Shown: piece by piece, positions 1 through 9,930 of the stretch
Position numbering within the stretch: position 1 is the first letter of the stretch
Layout of the letters: each line of letters opens with the position of its first letter
Assembly (NCBI GenBank): GCA_050951095.1
Contig: JBMNIQ010000005.1
Span: forward strand, 310,001-374,000
DNA: 64,000 nt
Origin: UMGS1519 sp050951095
Lineage (GTDB): Bacteria; Actinomycetota; Coriobacteriia; Coriobacteriales; Eggerthellaceae
Reading direction: 5' to 3'
Position numbers and translations under genes: made by a program
Notes under the pieces: model-generated
What the model was told of the DNA's origin: nothing
Seen by the model: the letters and a program-made list of their open reading frames with translations, nothing else
The model's database searches: none

Positions 1-819
1 GCTGGATCCCGACCCGCTTTCCAGGATGGCCTGGGCGATCAGGACGGACGCGTAGATGTCGTACTTGCGGCCGATCTGGCGGGCCTGCTCGCCGATGGAG
101 GCGATGAACATCTCCGTGGTCAGGTTCTGGGAATAATGCACGCGCTTGTACGTTACCGCAGACGTTGCCTGCGGGGAGGCGGTCGTGCTGGGCGCTGCCG
201 TGGACGCGGAGGACGAAGCGGTCTTCTTCGCGTGCTTCGCTTTCCTCACCTTCGCATTCGCAGCGGCTTCGGCGGCTTTCTCGGCCTTTGCGGCGGCGAC
301 GGCTTTCTGCGTTTCCCGCTCTGCCTTCTTCTTGGCGGCCGTGTCGGCCTTCTTCTGCGCCTTCTTCGCCTTCGCGGCGGCCTTCTGGGCCGTGGTCGCT
401 ATCTTCTTGGCGTTTTTCTTAGCAGCCTTCGCGGATGCCTTCGAGGCGCTTGAGGAGGAGGTGCCCTTCGAGCTCTTCGCGGCAGCGGTCTTCGTGCTCG
501 AGGACTTCGTGCCGGCGGAGGTGCCCGTGGTCTTCGATGCGTCCTTCGCGGCGGCCTTCTGCTCCTTCGCGGCCTTCGCGTCCTCGGTGGCCTGTTGCTC
601 TGCGGCCCGGTACTGCATCAGGTACGCTTCTACTTCGCTGTCCGAGCAGCCGTCGTCGATGAGCATCTGCTTATAGGTGTCGTAGTTGATCTTCTGGACG
701 ACTGCCTGGGCAGGGGCGAGCGAGGCCTCGGCGGCCAGAGCGGTAGCCGGCAGTGCCGCGCCTCCCAGCGCGATCGCTCCGGATACGGCGAGTACGGGGA
801 TGATTCTGGTTTTGTACAT
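1..819 (-). CDS. Secreted cell-wall hydrolase, GH73 glucosaminidase-like (3' end outside window)
   Basis: Only the first 273 residues are in the window; the frame stays open to base 1. The ATG at 819 has AAGGA 11 nt upstream. Residues 1-30 form a Sec signal peptide (MYKTR, hydrophobic core, cleavage near ATALA/AEA). After a short ordered region comes a low-complexity Ala/Lys/Ser/Thr segment (about residues 75-220), typical of a wall-spanning linker. The last 40 or so residues (EMFIASIGEQAR, then AQAILESGSG) match the opening of an N-acetylglucosaminidase (GH73/LYZ2) domain; the Glu of ILESG is the conserved catalytic acid in that family. The likely role is peptidoglycan cleavage during growth or separation. 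The family call rests on the domain start alone, since the rest of the catalytic domain is not visible. Confidence 0.78.
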   Translation of the reverse strand, partial: MYKTRIIPVLAVSGAIALGGAALPATALAAEASLAPAQAVVQKINYDTYKQMLIDDGCSDSEVEAYLMQYRAAEQQATEDAKAAKEQKAAAKDASKTTGTSAGTKSSSTKTAAAKSSKGTSSSSASKASAKAAKKNAKKIATTAQKAAAKAKKAQKKADTAAKKKAERETQKAVAAAKAEKAAEAAANAKVRKAKHAKKTASSSASTAAPSTTASPQATSAVTYKRVHYSQNLTTEMFIASIGEQARQIGRKYDIYASVLIAQAILESGSGSS

Positions 820-1038
820 ATGCAATGGAATCCTTGGTGTGTCAGAGCGCGTGCAGATCCTATTCGGTTGTGCGATGCAAAGAGTGTCGTATGTGCTACG
901 GTATGCATTCTTGCGAAATATGATAACTCGTAAACGTTGCTCGCGCGAGCGCCATCCGTGCCAAATTGTCTTCATTTGTCACAGTTGAACTGGCCGTTTC
1001 TTCAAAAGGATGGCATTGCCGACATGTGGACGGACGCG

Positions 1039-3174
1039 TTATCTTACGTTGTTTCCGGATTGTTTACGGCCGCCGCGGTGCCGGGTGTCGTGCGCGTTTC
1101 CGCCGCCGCGCCGCTTGCCGTGCGTATTCTCGTTCCCGCCTGCAGCCCGCTTGCCGCGCGCTTTCGCGCCGGCGTCCGCGTGCCCGTTCGGCTTGCGGCC
1201 GGTCCGCGCGTCCGCGTGCCCGTTCGGCTTGCGACCGGCGTTCTTCCCTTGTCCGTTCTGTGCCGGATGCGCCGCCGCGGCGTGCTTATTCCGGGCGTTG
1301 CCCTTGCCGTTTCCCGTATGGCGGGCGCCCCGCGGTGGGTGCGCGCTGCCGGAGCGCCCGCCCGATGCCGGGCCGCGCTTCTGCCGGTCGGGGCGGATGA
1401 GGCATTTCGGCCCGTAGCCGATGAGGTCCTCGCGCCCGGCGCGCTTCAGCGCCTCCGCAACGAGCTTGCGGTTCTTCGGGTTGCGGTACTGGATCAGCGC
1501 GCGCTGCATGGCCTTCTCATGCGGGTCCGTGGGGCAGTAGACGGGCTCCATGGTGCGCGGGTCCACGCCCGTGTAGTAGATGCACGTGGATATCGTGCTG
1601 GGCGTGGGGTAGAAGTCCGATACCTGCTCGGGGTTGTAGCCCAGATCGCGGCAGAATTCGGCCAGCTCGACGGCCTCCTTCATCGTGGAGCCGGGATGGC
1701 TGCTCATCAGGTACGGCAGCACGTATTGCTCTTTGCCCGCCGCTTCGCTGGCGCGGTCGAACTCGCGCACGAACTGCTGGTACACGGCATTGCCGGGTTT
1801 GCCCATGACGCGCAGCACGCGGTCGGACACATGCTCGGGTGCCAGGCGCAGCTGGCCGCTGGTGTGGTATTCGGCCAGCTCGCGGATGAACGTGTGGTCG
1901 GGATCCAGCAGCGCGTAGTCGAAGCGGATGCCGCTGCGGATGAACACCTTCTTCACGCCGGGCAGGCTGCGCAGCTCGCGCAGCAGCTGCACGTAGTCCT
2001 TGTGCGTCACGCGCAGCTGGCGGCACGGTTCGGGGGCAAGGCAGCGCTTGTTCGGGCACGCGCCGCGCTTCTCCTGCTGCGCGCAGGCGGGCACGCGGAA
2101 GTTCGCCGTGGGGCCGCCCACATCGTGGATGTAGCCCTTGAAATCCGGGTCCTTCGTCATCTGCCGCGCCTCTTCCAGGATGGATTCATGGCTGCGGCTT
2201 TGGATGATGCGGCCCTGGTGGAAGTTCAGCGCGCAGAACGAGCATTCGCCCAGGCATCCGCGGTTGCTGGCGATGCTGAACTTCACCTCCTTGATGGCGG
2301 GTACGCCGCCGGCATCCTCGTAGCGGGGGTGGTACGTGCGCTCGTACGGCAGCGCGTACACGGCATCCATCTCCTGCGTCGTCAGCGGCAGGGCGGGGGC
2401 GTTCTGCACCACGTAGACGCCATGCGGGTACTCCTCCACAAGCGAATGCGAAAGGTACGGGTTCAGGTTCTTGCATTGCACGCCGAAGCTCTCCGCGTAC
2501 TTCAGTTTGTCGGCTTGCATGTCCTCCCAGGTGGGAAGCATGATGGGCTCGTACACGGCGTCAAGCGAGCGCGTGCGGAACACCGTGCCGGGAATGTATG
2601 TGAGGTCCGAGACGGCAAGGCCGGCATCCAGCGCATCCGCAATGGCCACGATGGAATGCTCGCCCATACCGTAGCTGATCAGGTCAGCGCCGGAATCCAG
2701 CAGGATGGAGCGCTTCAGCTTGTCGGACCAGTAGTCGTAATGCGCCAGGCGGCGCAAACTGGCTTCGATGCCGCCCAGCACGATGGGCGTGTCCTTGAAT
2801 GTGCGGCGGATGAGGTTGCCGTACACGACGCATGCATGGTCCGGGCGCAGGCCCGCCTTGCCGCCCGGCGAGTAGAAGTCGGAATGCCGCCGCTTCTTCG
2901 CCACCGTGTAATGGTTCACCATGGAATCCATGTTGCCGGACGACACCAGGAACGCCAGCCGCGGTTCGCCCAGCGCGGCGATGCTCTCCGGGTCGCGCCA
3001 ATCCGGCTGTGCGATGATGCCCACCTTGTAGCCCTTCGCCTCCAGCAGGCGCGTGATGATGGCCATGCCGAACGACGGGTGGTCCACATAGGCGTCGCCG
3101 CAGATGTACACGAAGTCGGCCTGGTCCCAGCCGCGTTCGTCCATTTCGCGTTTATTCGTGGGCAGAAAGCTCAT
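1039..3174 (-). CDS. YgiQ family radical SAM protein
   Basis: The 711-residue product has the full YgiQ architecture: an N-terminal cobalamin-binding-like Rossmann region (start MSFLPTNKREMDERGWDQ), then the radical SAM core with CxxxCxxC near residue 307 (GCLGECSFC), which would bind a 4Fe-4S cluster and SAM. Other family signatures are YCPTDPHEKAMQRAL and the GGPTANFR region. The substrate of YgiQ proteins is unknown. After about residue 600 the protein continues into a roughly 100-residue, very basic, Gly/Asn/Arg/His-rich tail containing a duplicated GRKPNGHADA unit, which is longer than usual and could bind nucleic acid (inference). It lies 33 nt downstream of the addA-like gene on the same strand and may be its third cistron. 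Confidence 0.9.
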   Translation of the reverse strand: MSFLPTNKREMDERGWDQADFVYICGDAYVDHPSFGMAIITRLLEAKGYKVGIIAQPDWRDPESIAALGEPRLAFLVSSGNMDSMVNHYTVAKKRRHSDFYSPGGKAGLRPDHACVVYGNLIRRTFKDTPIVLGGIEASLRRLAHYDYWSDKLKRSILLDSGADLISYGMGEHSIVAIADALDAGLAVSDLTYIPGTVFRTRSLDAVYEPIMLPTWEDMQADKLKYAESFGVQCKNLNPYLSHSLVEEYPHGVYVVQNAPALPLTTQEMDAVYALPYERTYHPRYEDAGGVPAIKEVKFSIASNRGCLGECSFCALNFHQGRIIQSRSHESILEEARQMTKDPDFKGYIHDVGGPTANFRVPACAQQEKRGACPNKRCLAPEPCRQLRVTHKDYVQLLRELRSLPGVKKVFIRSGIRFDYALLDPDHTFIRELAEYHTSGQLRLAPEHVSDRVLRVMGKPGNAVYQQFVREFDRASEAAGKEQYVLPYLMSSHPGSTMKEAVELAEFCRDLGYNPEQVSDFYPTPSTISTCIYYTGVDPRTMEPVYCPTDPHEKAMQRALIQYRNPKNRKLVAEALKRAGREDLIGYGPKCLIRPDRQKRGPASGGRSGSAHPPRGARHTGNGKGNARNKHAAAAHPAQNGQGKNAGRKPNGHADARTGRKPNGHADAGAKARGKRAAGGNENTHGKRRGGGNAHDTRHRGGRKQSGNNVR
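1172..1238. repeat. Tandem direct repeat inside the YgiQ tail
   Basis: Two copies of a 31 bp sequence (1172-1202 and 1208-1238) differ at one base and are offset by 36 bp, a multiple of three. They encode the duplicated GRKPNGHADA segments of the basic YgiQ tail, so the repeat is an in-frame tandem duplication that may vary in copy number between strains. Confidence 0.8.
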
Positions 3175-3207
3175 GATGCTCCTTGCATGCTTGCTCGGCT
3201 GGCCGCA

Positions 3208-6200
3208 TCACACGATAGCACGGGCCGTCTGCTCCAGCTGGGCGCGCAGCGCTTCCCGCTCGTAGCGCGGCTGCCCCGGAGCGGGGAAGTGCGTGACCTG
3301 AGGGATGGCCGGGTCGTCTTCGTCCGGCTGGTCCACGAACACGAAGTCCAGCTCCACGTCCTGGAAGCCCTGCAGCAGCAGGGCGTAGGCGTAGCACTTC
3401 GCCTGGATGTCGTAGGCGGCCCGGCGGTCGGCATCCGTCTTCAGCGAGCGGCCGGTCTTGTAGTCAACCACGTGGGCCGTCCCGCTGCCGAACCGGTCGT
3501 ACGCCAGCAGGTCGATGAAACCGTACAGCGTCAGGGCGCTTCCCCCCTCGGCGCCGCGCTCCGCCAGCGGGATGAAGAACGGGGCCTCGGCATCCAGGCG
3601 GGCGTGCGCCTCCATCTGCCGCGCAACGGGGCTTGCCGTCCAGCGCTCCAGTTCGCAGTGCAGATCCTCCGTCTGGGCGGCATCCAGTCCGTGCAGGCGG
3701 GCCATGGCGGCAATCCGCCCTTCCGGTGGCAGGGCGATGCGCCCGGTGCGGCGCCAGGCATGGGCGGCGAATTCCCCGAGCGAATGGAACGCCGTGCCCT
3801 TCTCCACGGCGGCCGCCGGCTTGTCCGCGTACGGCTCGTCGGCATCCGGCACGCGCTGCGGCGTGCGGTTCCCGTCCTCCTCGTCCGCTGCCTCGTGCTT
3901 CAGCGCGGATGCGGACAGCAGGCCCTCGGACCATTGCAGGCGGTACGGGTGGCTTTGCGGCTGCGGCGGCAGCGTCTGCGTCGGCACGGCGAACGGGCGC
4001 TGCTCCGCTGCGGCATCTTCCGCCTCCTCCGGTTTCAATGCGGCTTCCTGCGCTGCGGCGGCCGTATCCTCCCAGTCCGCCGTTCGTGCCCCGGCCGGGG
4101 CGAGGCCGTCCATGAACTCCGGGAAGTCGTCCGCTTTCGTGTTCACGGTCTCCAGCCGCGCAATCCATGAGATGTCGCACTCCGGATGGCCGTCGTAGAC
4201 CGTGTCCTGCCGGAACAGCTGCAGGCTGTGGGCCGATTCGCCGAACGGAATGCCGTCGTCGCCGGCCAGCCGGCGGCCTATCTCGCGCGGCGCGCCTTCG
4301 GGCAGGCCGTTCCGCGCGCTGTTGTTCAGGATCACGAACAGGCAATCCTCCGCGCGCGTGTAAGCCACGTACAGCTTGCGCTGGTACTCCTCGGCATCGC
4401 CGGCGGCGTCCAGGGCATTCAGCGCCGTCCAATAGACGGCCGGATCGCTGGAGGACAGGCCGGCCCGCAGCTGCCGCGGGTCCGTTCCGTCATCGTCCGC
4501 GAACAGGTTGTCCTTGAGCATGCCCAGGCAATCGTCCGCCAGCGTCTTGCGGACGCGGTCCAACGTGAAGCCCGCATCCAGCGCGATGCGCGTCCGGGTG
4601 CCCTCGGCAAGCGTGTGCAGCTTGCCGCGCTGCCGGCTGCCGCCATCCGTCTCCGCAACGGCGACGATGGGGAATTGCAGGCCCTTCGATGCATGGATGG
4701 TCATGATGCGCACGAAGTCGCTGCCGGCTGCCGCCAGCACGCCCGGCGCCTCCTTCAGCGTCTCGATGCGCTCCTGCACGCGCTGCGCCAGGCTGAGCGC
4801 GTCCACGTGCTGGTCGCGCTCGATGCCACGGATGATGCGGACGGCTTTCAGCACGTTGCCCGCCGCCGCCTGATCGTCCTCCGTCAGGCGCGAGAGCCAG
4901 CCGGAATCTGCCAGGACGCGCTCGATCAGCGCCGACAGCGGCTTCGTGCCCACTTCCGCCGCGGCCGGCAGCAGCGCGGCCAGGCAGGCGGTCAGGCGCG
5001 TGCTCCAGCCGGCTTGCGCGGCGAACGCGCGGACGCGCGCCTCCGTATCAGCGGCCGTGTCGCCCATAAGCGGAGGGAGCAGGGAAGCCAGGCCCGCGCG
5101 GCGTCCCAGCCCGGTGCCCGCCTGCTGCGCCGCGGCATCCGGGGCCGTCCGGCGCACGGGCTCCAGCTGCAGCAGGTCCTCCGCTTCCAGGCCGAACAGG
5201 GGGCTTGTCAGCACGTTCGCCAGCCGCTGCGTGTCGAACGGGTCGGCCAGCACGAAGCACAGGTCCTCGACCACGCCCACCTCCGGCGCCCGGTTGAACA
5301 CGGAGCCGCCGGCGATGGCGCACGGCAGCCCCTGTTCGGCCAGCGCCTGCGCGTATTCCTGCGCGTGCCCCATGCCGCCCAGGAGCACGGCCATCTGGCC
5401 GGGGGTGTGGCCCGCGTCGCACAGGCAGCGGAAGTCGCGGGCGATGATGCGGGCGGCGCAGGCGCGCGCATCGGATGCGGCGCGGCCGCCGTTCAGGGCG
5501 ATCACGTTGATGCGGCGCGGCACGTCCGGATCGGGGTCCTGCACGCCCTGCGCGCCCTGGAACGGCGCACGCTTGCGGGCGGCATCCTCGTTGCGTCCGT
5601 GCAGCAGCTCCAGGTAGTCCTGCCCGGCCCCGAACGTGTTCTCGAACGCCCCCTTGCAGAATGCGAGCACCTCGCCGTTGCTGCGGAAATTCTGCTCCAG
5701 GTGCACGATGCGCCCGTTCCCCTGCTCCTGCGCCCGTCCCACGCGCGCCACGTAATCCTTGAACACGGCCAGGTCGGCGTTGCGGAAGCGGTAGATGCTC
5801 TGCTGCGCATCGCCCACCACGCACATGCGCCGGCTGAGCTCGTCCTTTCCGCCGCCTGCCACCAGGTTGATCATGTCCACCTGCATCTGGTTCGTGTCCT
5901 GGAACTCGTCGACCATGACCAGCTGGAAGCGGTCGCGGTAGCGTTCGCGGATGTCCGCGTGCGCCGGGTTGCGCAGCGCATCGGCAGCGCGGGACAGCAG
6001 GTCGTCGTTGTCCAGCATCCCCAGCTGCGCCTTCAGCTCCCCGAAGCGGTCCGAGACGGCCTGGGCCAGGAATACGAGCGTGTCCAGATGGGGCCGTGCC
6101 GCGGCAAGGCGCAGGCGTGCGGCGCAATCCGCATACGCCAGGTACGGCGGCAGGTCCGTTCCGTCCAGCTGCGCCTCCTTGAATATCTTCAGCCGCCGGT

Positions 6201-7017
6201 TCGCCTTCGGGAAGCGGCTGGCGGCCAGCAGCGCCCGGTCCGGCGGGGTGTCCAGCAGGCGGCCCTCCGTCTCGGGCGCGAGCGGCGCCAGCGCGGCGTC
6301 CGCGCCCTGCACGCCCAGCACGTCCTCGAGTGCGGACAGCGTGCCCGCGCACCATTTCTCGGCCGTGGTCCCGCCGGCATCGGCAAGGAGCGCATACAGC
6401 TGGCGCGCATAGTCCACCAGGTCGTACAGGCATGCCGCGGCGCTGTCCTGCGGCGGCATGATGACGCTGTCGGCGACGGAGCCGCCGTGCGCGGCCGCAA
6501 GCCCCGCCAGCTGCTCCAGCGCGTCGGCGATGTCGTTGCGTTCGTATTCGCCGTAGAGCGCCTCCACGCGCGGATCGTCCGCATACGCCGTCAGCACGTC
6601 CTCCACGGCTTCTGCACGCAGCTGGCCTCCCACGTCCTCCGGCAAGATGCCGAACGCGGGGTCGATGCCCAGCGACAGCGCGTTCTCCTTCAGGATGCGC
6701 GAGCACATGCCGTGGATGGTGCCGATCCAGGCGCCGTCCACCTTCAGCGCCTGCTCCGCAAGGCGCGCATCGCGCAATCCCGCCTCCTGCAGCGCGCCGC
6801 GGATGCGCGATTTCAGCTCGCCGGCGGCCTTGCTCGTGTACGTGATGGCCAGGATCTGCCCGATGTCCTCCACGCCGGATTGCGCAGGATGCTCGAGCGC
6901 GTACACGATGCGGTTCGTGAGCGTGGCCGTCTTGCCGCTGCCGGCGCCCGCCACCACGGCGCTGGGCATGCCGAACGTCTCCTGGATGCAGATGCGCTGT
7001 GCTTTCGTGGGTTCCAT
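3208..7017 (-). CDS. addA: AddA-like UvrD-family helicase/nuclease
   Basis: The 1269-residue protein combines an SF1A helicase with a C-terminal RecB-type nuclease, as in AddA of the AddAB double-strand-break resection complex. Visible motifs in order are Walker A GAGSGKT (about residues 24-30), motif II VMVDEFQDTNQM, motif III GDAQQSIYRFRNADL, motif V-like IMTIHASKGLQFPIV, motif VI LYVAYTRAEDCL, and near the C terminus the PD-(D/E)XK nuclease core GFIDLLAYD then VVDYKTGRS. The ATG directly follows the stop codon of the upstream addB-like gene (TAG then ATG), so translation is probably coupled. Role: ATP-driven unwinding and degradation of DNA ends before RecA loading. It could be named only as a UvrD-helicase protein, but the tail nuclease and the partner gene support AddA. 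Confidence 0.88.
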   Translation of the reverse strand: MEPTKAQRICIQETFGMPSAVVAGAGSGKTATLTNRIVYALEHPAQSGVEDIGQILAITYTSKAAGELKSRIRGALQEAGLRDARLAEQALKVDGAWIGTIHGMCSRILKENALSLGIDPAFGILPEDVGGQLRAEAVEDVLTAYADDPRVEALYGEYERNDIADALEQLAGLAAAHGGSVADSVIMPPQDSAAACLYDLVDYARQLYALLADAGGTTAEKWCAGTLSALEDVLGVQGADAALAPLAPETEGRLLDTPPDRALLAASRFPKANRRLKIFKEAQLDGTDLPPYLAYADCAARLRLAAARPHLDTLVFLAQAVSDRFGELKAQLGMLDNDDLLSRAADALRNPAHADIRERYRDRFQLVMVDEFQDTNQMQVDMINLVAGGGKDELSRRMCVVGDAQQSIYRFRNADLAVFKDYVARVGRAQEQGNGRIVHLEQNFRSNGEVLAFCKGAFENTFGAGQDYLELLHGRNEDAARKRAPFQGAQGVQDPDPDVPRRINVIALNGGRAASDARACAARIIARDFRCLCDAGHTPGQMAVLLGGMGHAQEYAQALAEQGLPCAIAGGSVFNRAPEVGVVEDLCFVLADPFDTQRLANVLTSPLFGLEAEDLLQLEPVRRTAPDAAAQQAGTGLGRRAGLASLLPPLMGDTAADTEARVRAFAAQAGWSTRLTACLAALLPAAAEVGTKPLSALIERVLADSGWLSRLTEDDQAAAGNVLKAVRIIRGIERDQHVDALSLAQRVQERIETLKEAPGVLAAAGSDFVRIMTIHASKGLQFPIVAVAETDGGSRQRGKLHTLAEGTRTRIALDAGFTLDRVRKTLADDCLGMLKDNLFADDDGTDPRQLRAGLSSSDPAVYWTALNALDAAGDAEEYQRKLYVAYTRAEDCLFVILNNSARNGLPEGAPREIGRRLAGDDGIPFGESAHSLQLFRQDTVYDGHPECDISWIARLETVNTKADDFPEFMDGLAPAGARTADWEDTAAAAQEAALKPEEAEDAAAEQRPFAVPTQTLPPQPQSHPYRLQWSEGLLSASALKHEAADEEDGNRTPQRVPDADEPYADKPAAAVEKGTAFHSLGEFAAHAWRRTGRIALPPEGRIAAMARLHGLDAAQTEDLHCELERWTASPVARQMEAHARLDAEAPFFIPLAERGAEGGSALTLYGFIDLLAYDRFGSGTAHVVDYKTGRSLKTDADRRAAYDIQAKCYAYALLLQGFQDVELDFVFVDQPDEDDPAIPQVTHFPAPGQPRYEREALRAQLEQTARAIV

Positions 7018-9930
7018 CTAGTGCCTCATCTCGCACGTCATGATCGGGCAGAATTCGCAGCTGCGCTTCGACGCGGGGGCGGGGGCCACGTTGCCGGCGC
7101 GCATGCCGGCCACGGCTTCCGCGGCGCGCTGCTCCACATGTCGCTGCAGCGCGGCGAACGACAACGGGCCCGCCGGTCCCAGGCCGCAGTCGTCCTTGCC
7201 GTCCAGCGTGGGCATGTCGGCGGCCGACGAGATGACGGACTCCAGGTAGGCGCCCGAGACGCGGTTGCCTTTGTTGTAGGACGCATAGAGCGCGCCGACC
7301 ACGGCATGCAGCGGCACGTCGACCGTGCCCGCCTGCGATGCGAAGCCGTTTTCCGGCGGGATGCGCAGCATGCCCGCCTGCTCCAGCGCGGCCGCGTATA
7401 CGAGCCCCTGCACCTTGCCGTGCCGGCGGAAGCTCCTGACGGCGTCTTTCCCGCGGCCGTCCGCCTCCAGGGCGCGGTAGTCCGCCCGCATCGCGCCCTT
7501 GTAGTCGATGACGACGGCGTTGCCCTGCCCGTCCACATCGATGCGGTCGATGCGCCCCGTGATGCGGCAGCCCGCGTAGTCGAACGCGATGGGGTATTCG
7601 AACGCGACGGGCGAGAAGCCGGGCAGGAACGACGTCTCGAACCGGAGCCAGTCGCTCACGCGCAGGCGCAGGGCGTCCGTTTCGCACTCCTCCGTGGTGC
7701 CGGGCAGCGCGGCGTAGCGGTCCCCGGGGCGCTGCGTGCGCTGCGCTTGGACCACGCGGTCGAACACGCCCTCCCCGCCGTCTTCGCCGAACATGAGGCG
7801 CTCGGCTTCCGGCAGGTTCTCCCGCGTCACCTTCTTCCCGAACGTGCGGTAGAACGTCTGGAATACCTGGTGCAGGAACGTGCCGCGCGCCGCCGGACCC
7901 CGGTCCTCGTCCAGCGTCTGCGTGTTCAGGCCGCGCGTGGCGAACCAGCGGAACGGGCAGTCGAGGTAATCGTCCAGCTGCGACGGCGAAAGGCGCGGCA
8001 CGTCCCGATCCGGATCCTGGGCGGGGTACGGGAACAGGAGGTTCGGCAGCGCGCCGCCGATATGCTCCGGCGTCGGCGGCGCCTGCCGCTCAAGCGCGAG
8101 CGCGTCCTGGGCCATGCCGGGGCACACGTCGCGGAACGCATCTTCCTCGCCGCCGTCCATGCGCCGTCCCCGCAGTTCGGGAGGCAGGCGGTACGTGTCG
8201 TCCAGGTCGTCGGCGGAATCCAGGCAGGCATGGTCGCGGTAGGCGTCCACGAACTCCTCCCACATGGCGCTGGGATACAGGGGGTCGGCGCCGGCGTCGT
8301 TCAGGCGGCGCTCCAGCACCAGGCGCCGGCGCGGGACGCGGACGAGCGCGGCGAAGCGCCGCCTCTCGCGCGCCAGCGGCGGCTCGGCGGACGGTGCGGT
8401 CCCCAGCTTCTCCAGCAGGATGTCCGCGGCGGAGCGCCTGTCGGACAGCGGGTAGTCGGCGCTTGTCAGGTCGCACGCGATAAGTCCCGCCCTGCTACCG
8501 GGCATGAGCTCGGCGGCCTGCCGCAGGGACATGATGGCCACGTCCGGCTGGCACGGCGCCTTCGCGGGCAGCGTCGTGCACGATACGCTGAAGCGGGCGC
8601 CCGCCAGCAGCTTCTCCAGCGCATCCGGGGCGGCGGCGCCCAGCCGCGCCGTCAATTCCGACAGCTGCCCCAGCGCGCCGATGGCGGCGCACTGCTCCTG
8701 CACGTATGCCGGTGATGTTGCGCCCTCCCGGGAGCGGTAGCGGTTGCGGCAATCGTTCAGGTCCACGGTGCCCGTGCGCGTGACCAGGTCGTCGAGCAGG
8801 CGGAATGCGCGGGAGAACGGCAGGCTCCGGTTGCCGGCGTCGCCGCGCAGCTCCGCCAGCACGGCGTCGCGGTCTATCAGGCGGTCGTTGCGCAGGCGGC
8901 GGTCCCAGCGCCACACGTCCTGCTTCGGTATATGCAGGAACGACGAATGCAACACGTCGGAAAGCGCCGCGCGGTCCCAGGGCACGCCGCCGCGCCGCAC
9001 GCGGGCAAGCGCCAGGTACGTCTTGCCGAAATCCGTCTCCGCGAACGTCTTCTGCGCGCGCACGGCCACGGTGATGCGCCGCGCCGTCAGCGCCGGGGCC
9101 AGCGTCTCGTACAGGGCAAGAGGATCCTTCGCCGATACGGCAACGGGTTCGCCGGGCCATGCGCGCTGCAGGTCCTCTATGGCCTGCAGCACCAGCGGCG
9201 CCTGTGCGTAGCGCCCGGCGGGGAATGCGAAGCGCACGCGTTCCCGGTCGATGGCCTCCAGATGGCCGCTTGCAGAATCCGCGGGGAAGCGCACGCGCAG
9301 GTTCGGGACGGACTCCAGGAACAGGCGCTCCTGCAGCGGCAGGGGGCCGCCGTCCAGGCACCAGACGGTGCACGGCTCCGGGAAGGCCTCCGCGCAGTGG
9401 GCGGCAAGGTACGCCAGCGCGGCGCCCGGCTCGATCAGGTTCGCATCCTGCGCCGCGGCGCCGTATGCGCCGATGCGGGCCAGCAGCTCGCATTCCGCAT
9501 CGGCAAGCGGCGCAGCGTGCCCGGCTTCCGTGCCGCAGGGCGTTTTCCCCGCCGCGGCATCCTGCACGGCGGCATCGAACGACGGGATGCCCGACCCGTA
9601 CCGCGCGCACGATGCCAGCGCCGCTCCCAGGTTCGGCGTGGCGGCCAGGTGCTCAAGCGGGCGCTCGTCCAGCACGCGCTGCGCAAGCACGCTGCGCTCG
9701 GGGTCGGATATCAGCCGGCAGCCGTTGCCGTGCAGCTCCCAGATGCCCGCCAGCCATTCGGCGAACGTCTGCGCGATGGTGCCGAACAGCCCGGCGGCTT
9801 CCGTTCCCGCCGTGCCGCGATGCGCCATATTCCAGTTCTTCGCCTGGGCGTACGACGGCGCCAGGACGACATCGCAGGCCTCGGGTGCGGGGCATGCGGA
9901 ACGGGGTGCGGTTTCGTCGGTTCGGGACAT
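7018..9930 (-). CDS. addB: AddB-like PD-(D/E)XK nuclease, partner of AddA
   Basis: I place the start at ATG 9930, preceded by CGGAGG 4 nt upstream, giving 970 residues; an open extension further upstream has no comparable start. The C-terminal nuclease core is clear: TGRIDRIDVD then VVIDYKGAM. One Cys before it (DYLDCPFRWF) and three at the very end (SCEFCPIMTCEMRH) reproduce the four-cysteine Fe-S arrangement that staples AddB nuclease domains. The N-terminal part should be a helicase-like fold, but I see no GxxGxGK(S/T) Walker A; the corresponding region reads VVLAPSYAQAK. It therefore looks like an inactivated helicase that serves structure or Chi recognition, with one working nuclease. 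It is the first gene of the addB-addA pair. Confidence 0.82.
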   Translation of the reverse strand: MSRTDETAPRSACPAPEACDVVLAPSYAQAKNWNMAHRGTAGTEAAGLFGTIAQTFAEWLAGIWELHGNGCRLISDPERSVLAQRVLDERPLEHLAATPNLGAALASCARYGSGIPSFDAAVQDAAAGKTPCGTEAGHAAPLADAECELLARIGAYGAAAQDANLIEPGAALAYLAAHCAEAFPEPCTVWCLDGGPLPLQERLFLESVPNLRVRFPADSASGHLEAIDRERVRFAFPAGRYAQAPLVLQAIEDLQRAWPGEPVAVSAKDPLALYETLAPALTARRITVAVRAQKTFAETDFGKTYLALARVRRGGVPWDRAALSDVLHSSFLHIPKQDVWRWDRRLRNDRLIDRDAVLAELRGDAGNRSLPFSRAFRLLDDLVTRTGTVDLNDCRNRYRSREGATSPAYVQEQCAAIGALGQLSELTARLGAAAPDALEKLLAGARFSVSCTTLPAKAPCQPDVAIMSLRQAAELMPGSRAGLIACDLTSADYPLSDRRSAADILLEKLGTAPSAEPPLARERRRFAALVRVPRRRLVLERRLNDAGADPLYPSAMWEEFVDAYRDHACLDSADDLDDTYRLPPELRGRRMDGGEEDAFRDVCPGMAQDALALERQAPPTPEHIGGALPNLLFPYPAQDPDRDVPRLSPSQLDDYLDCPFRWFATRGLNTQTLDEDRGPAARGTFLHQVFQTFYRTFGKKVTRENLPEAERLMFGEDGGEGVFDRVVQAQRTQRPGDRYAALPGTTEECETDALRLRVSDWLRFETSFLPGFSPVAFEYPIAFDYAGCRITGRIDRIDVDGQGNAVVIDYKGAMRADYRALEADGRGKDAVRSFRRHGKVQGLVYAAALEQAGMLRIPPENGFASQAGTVDVPLHAVVGALYASYNKGNRVSGAYLESVISSAADMPTLDGKDDCGLGPAGPLSFAALQRHVEQRAAEAVAGMRAGNVAPAPASKRSCEFCPIMTCEMRH

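Noticed and set aside
937..4170. Very long plus-strand open frames opposite ygiQ and addA (also 4186-8715 and others)
   Set aside because: They result from GC-rich third positions of the real minus-strand genes. Their translations are Arg/Ala/His/Val-rich with no domains, signal peptides or ribosome sites.
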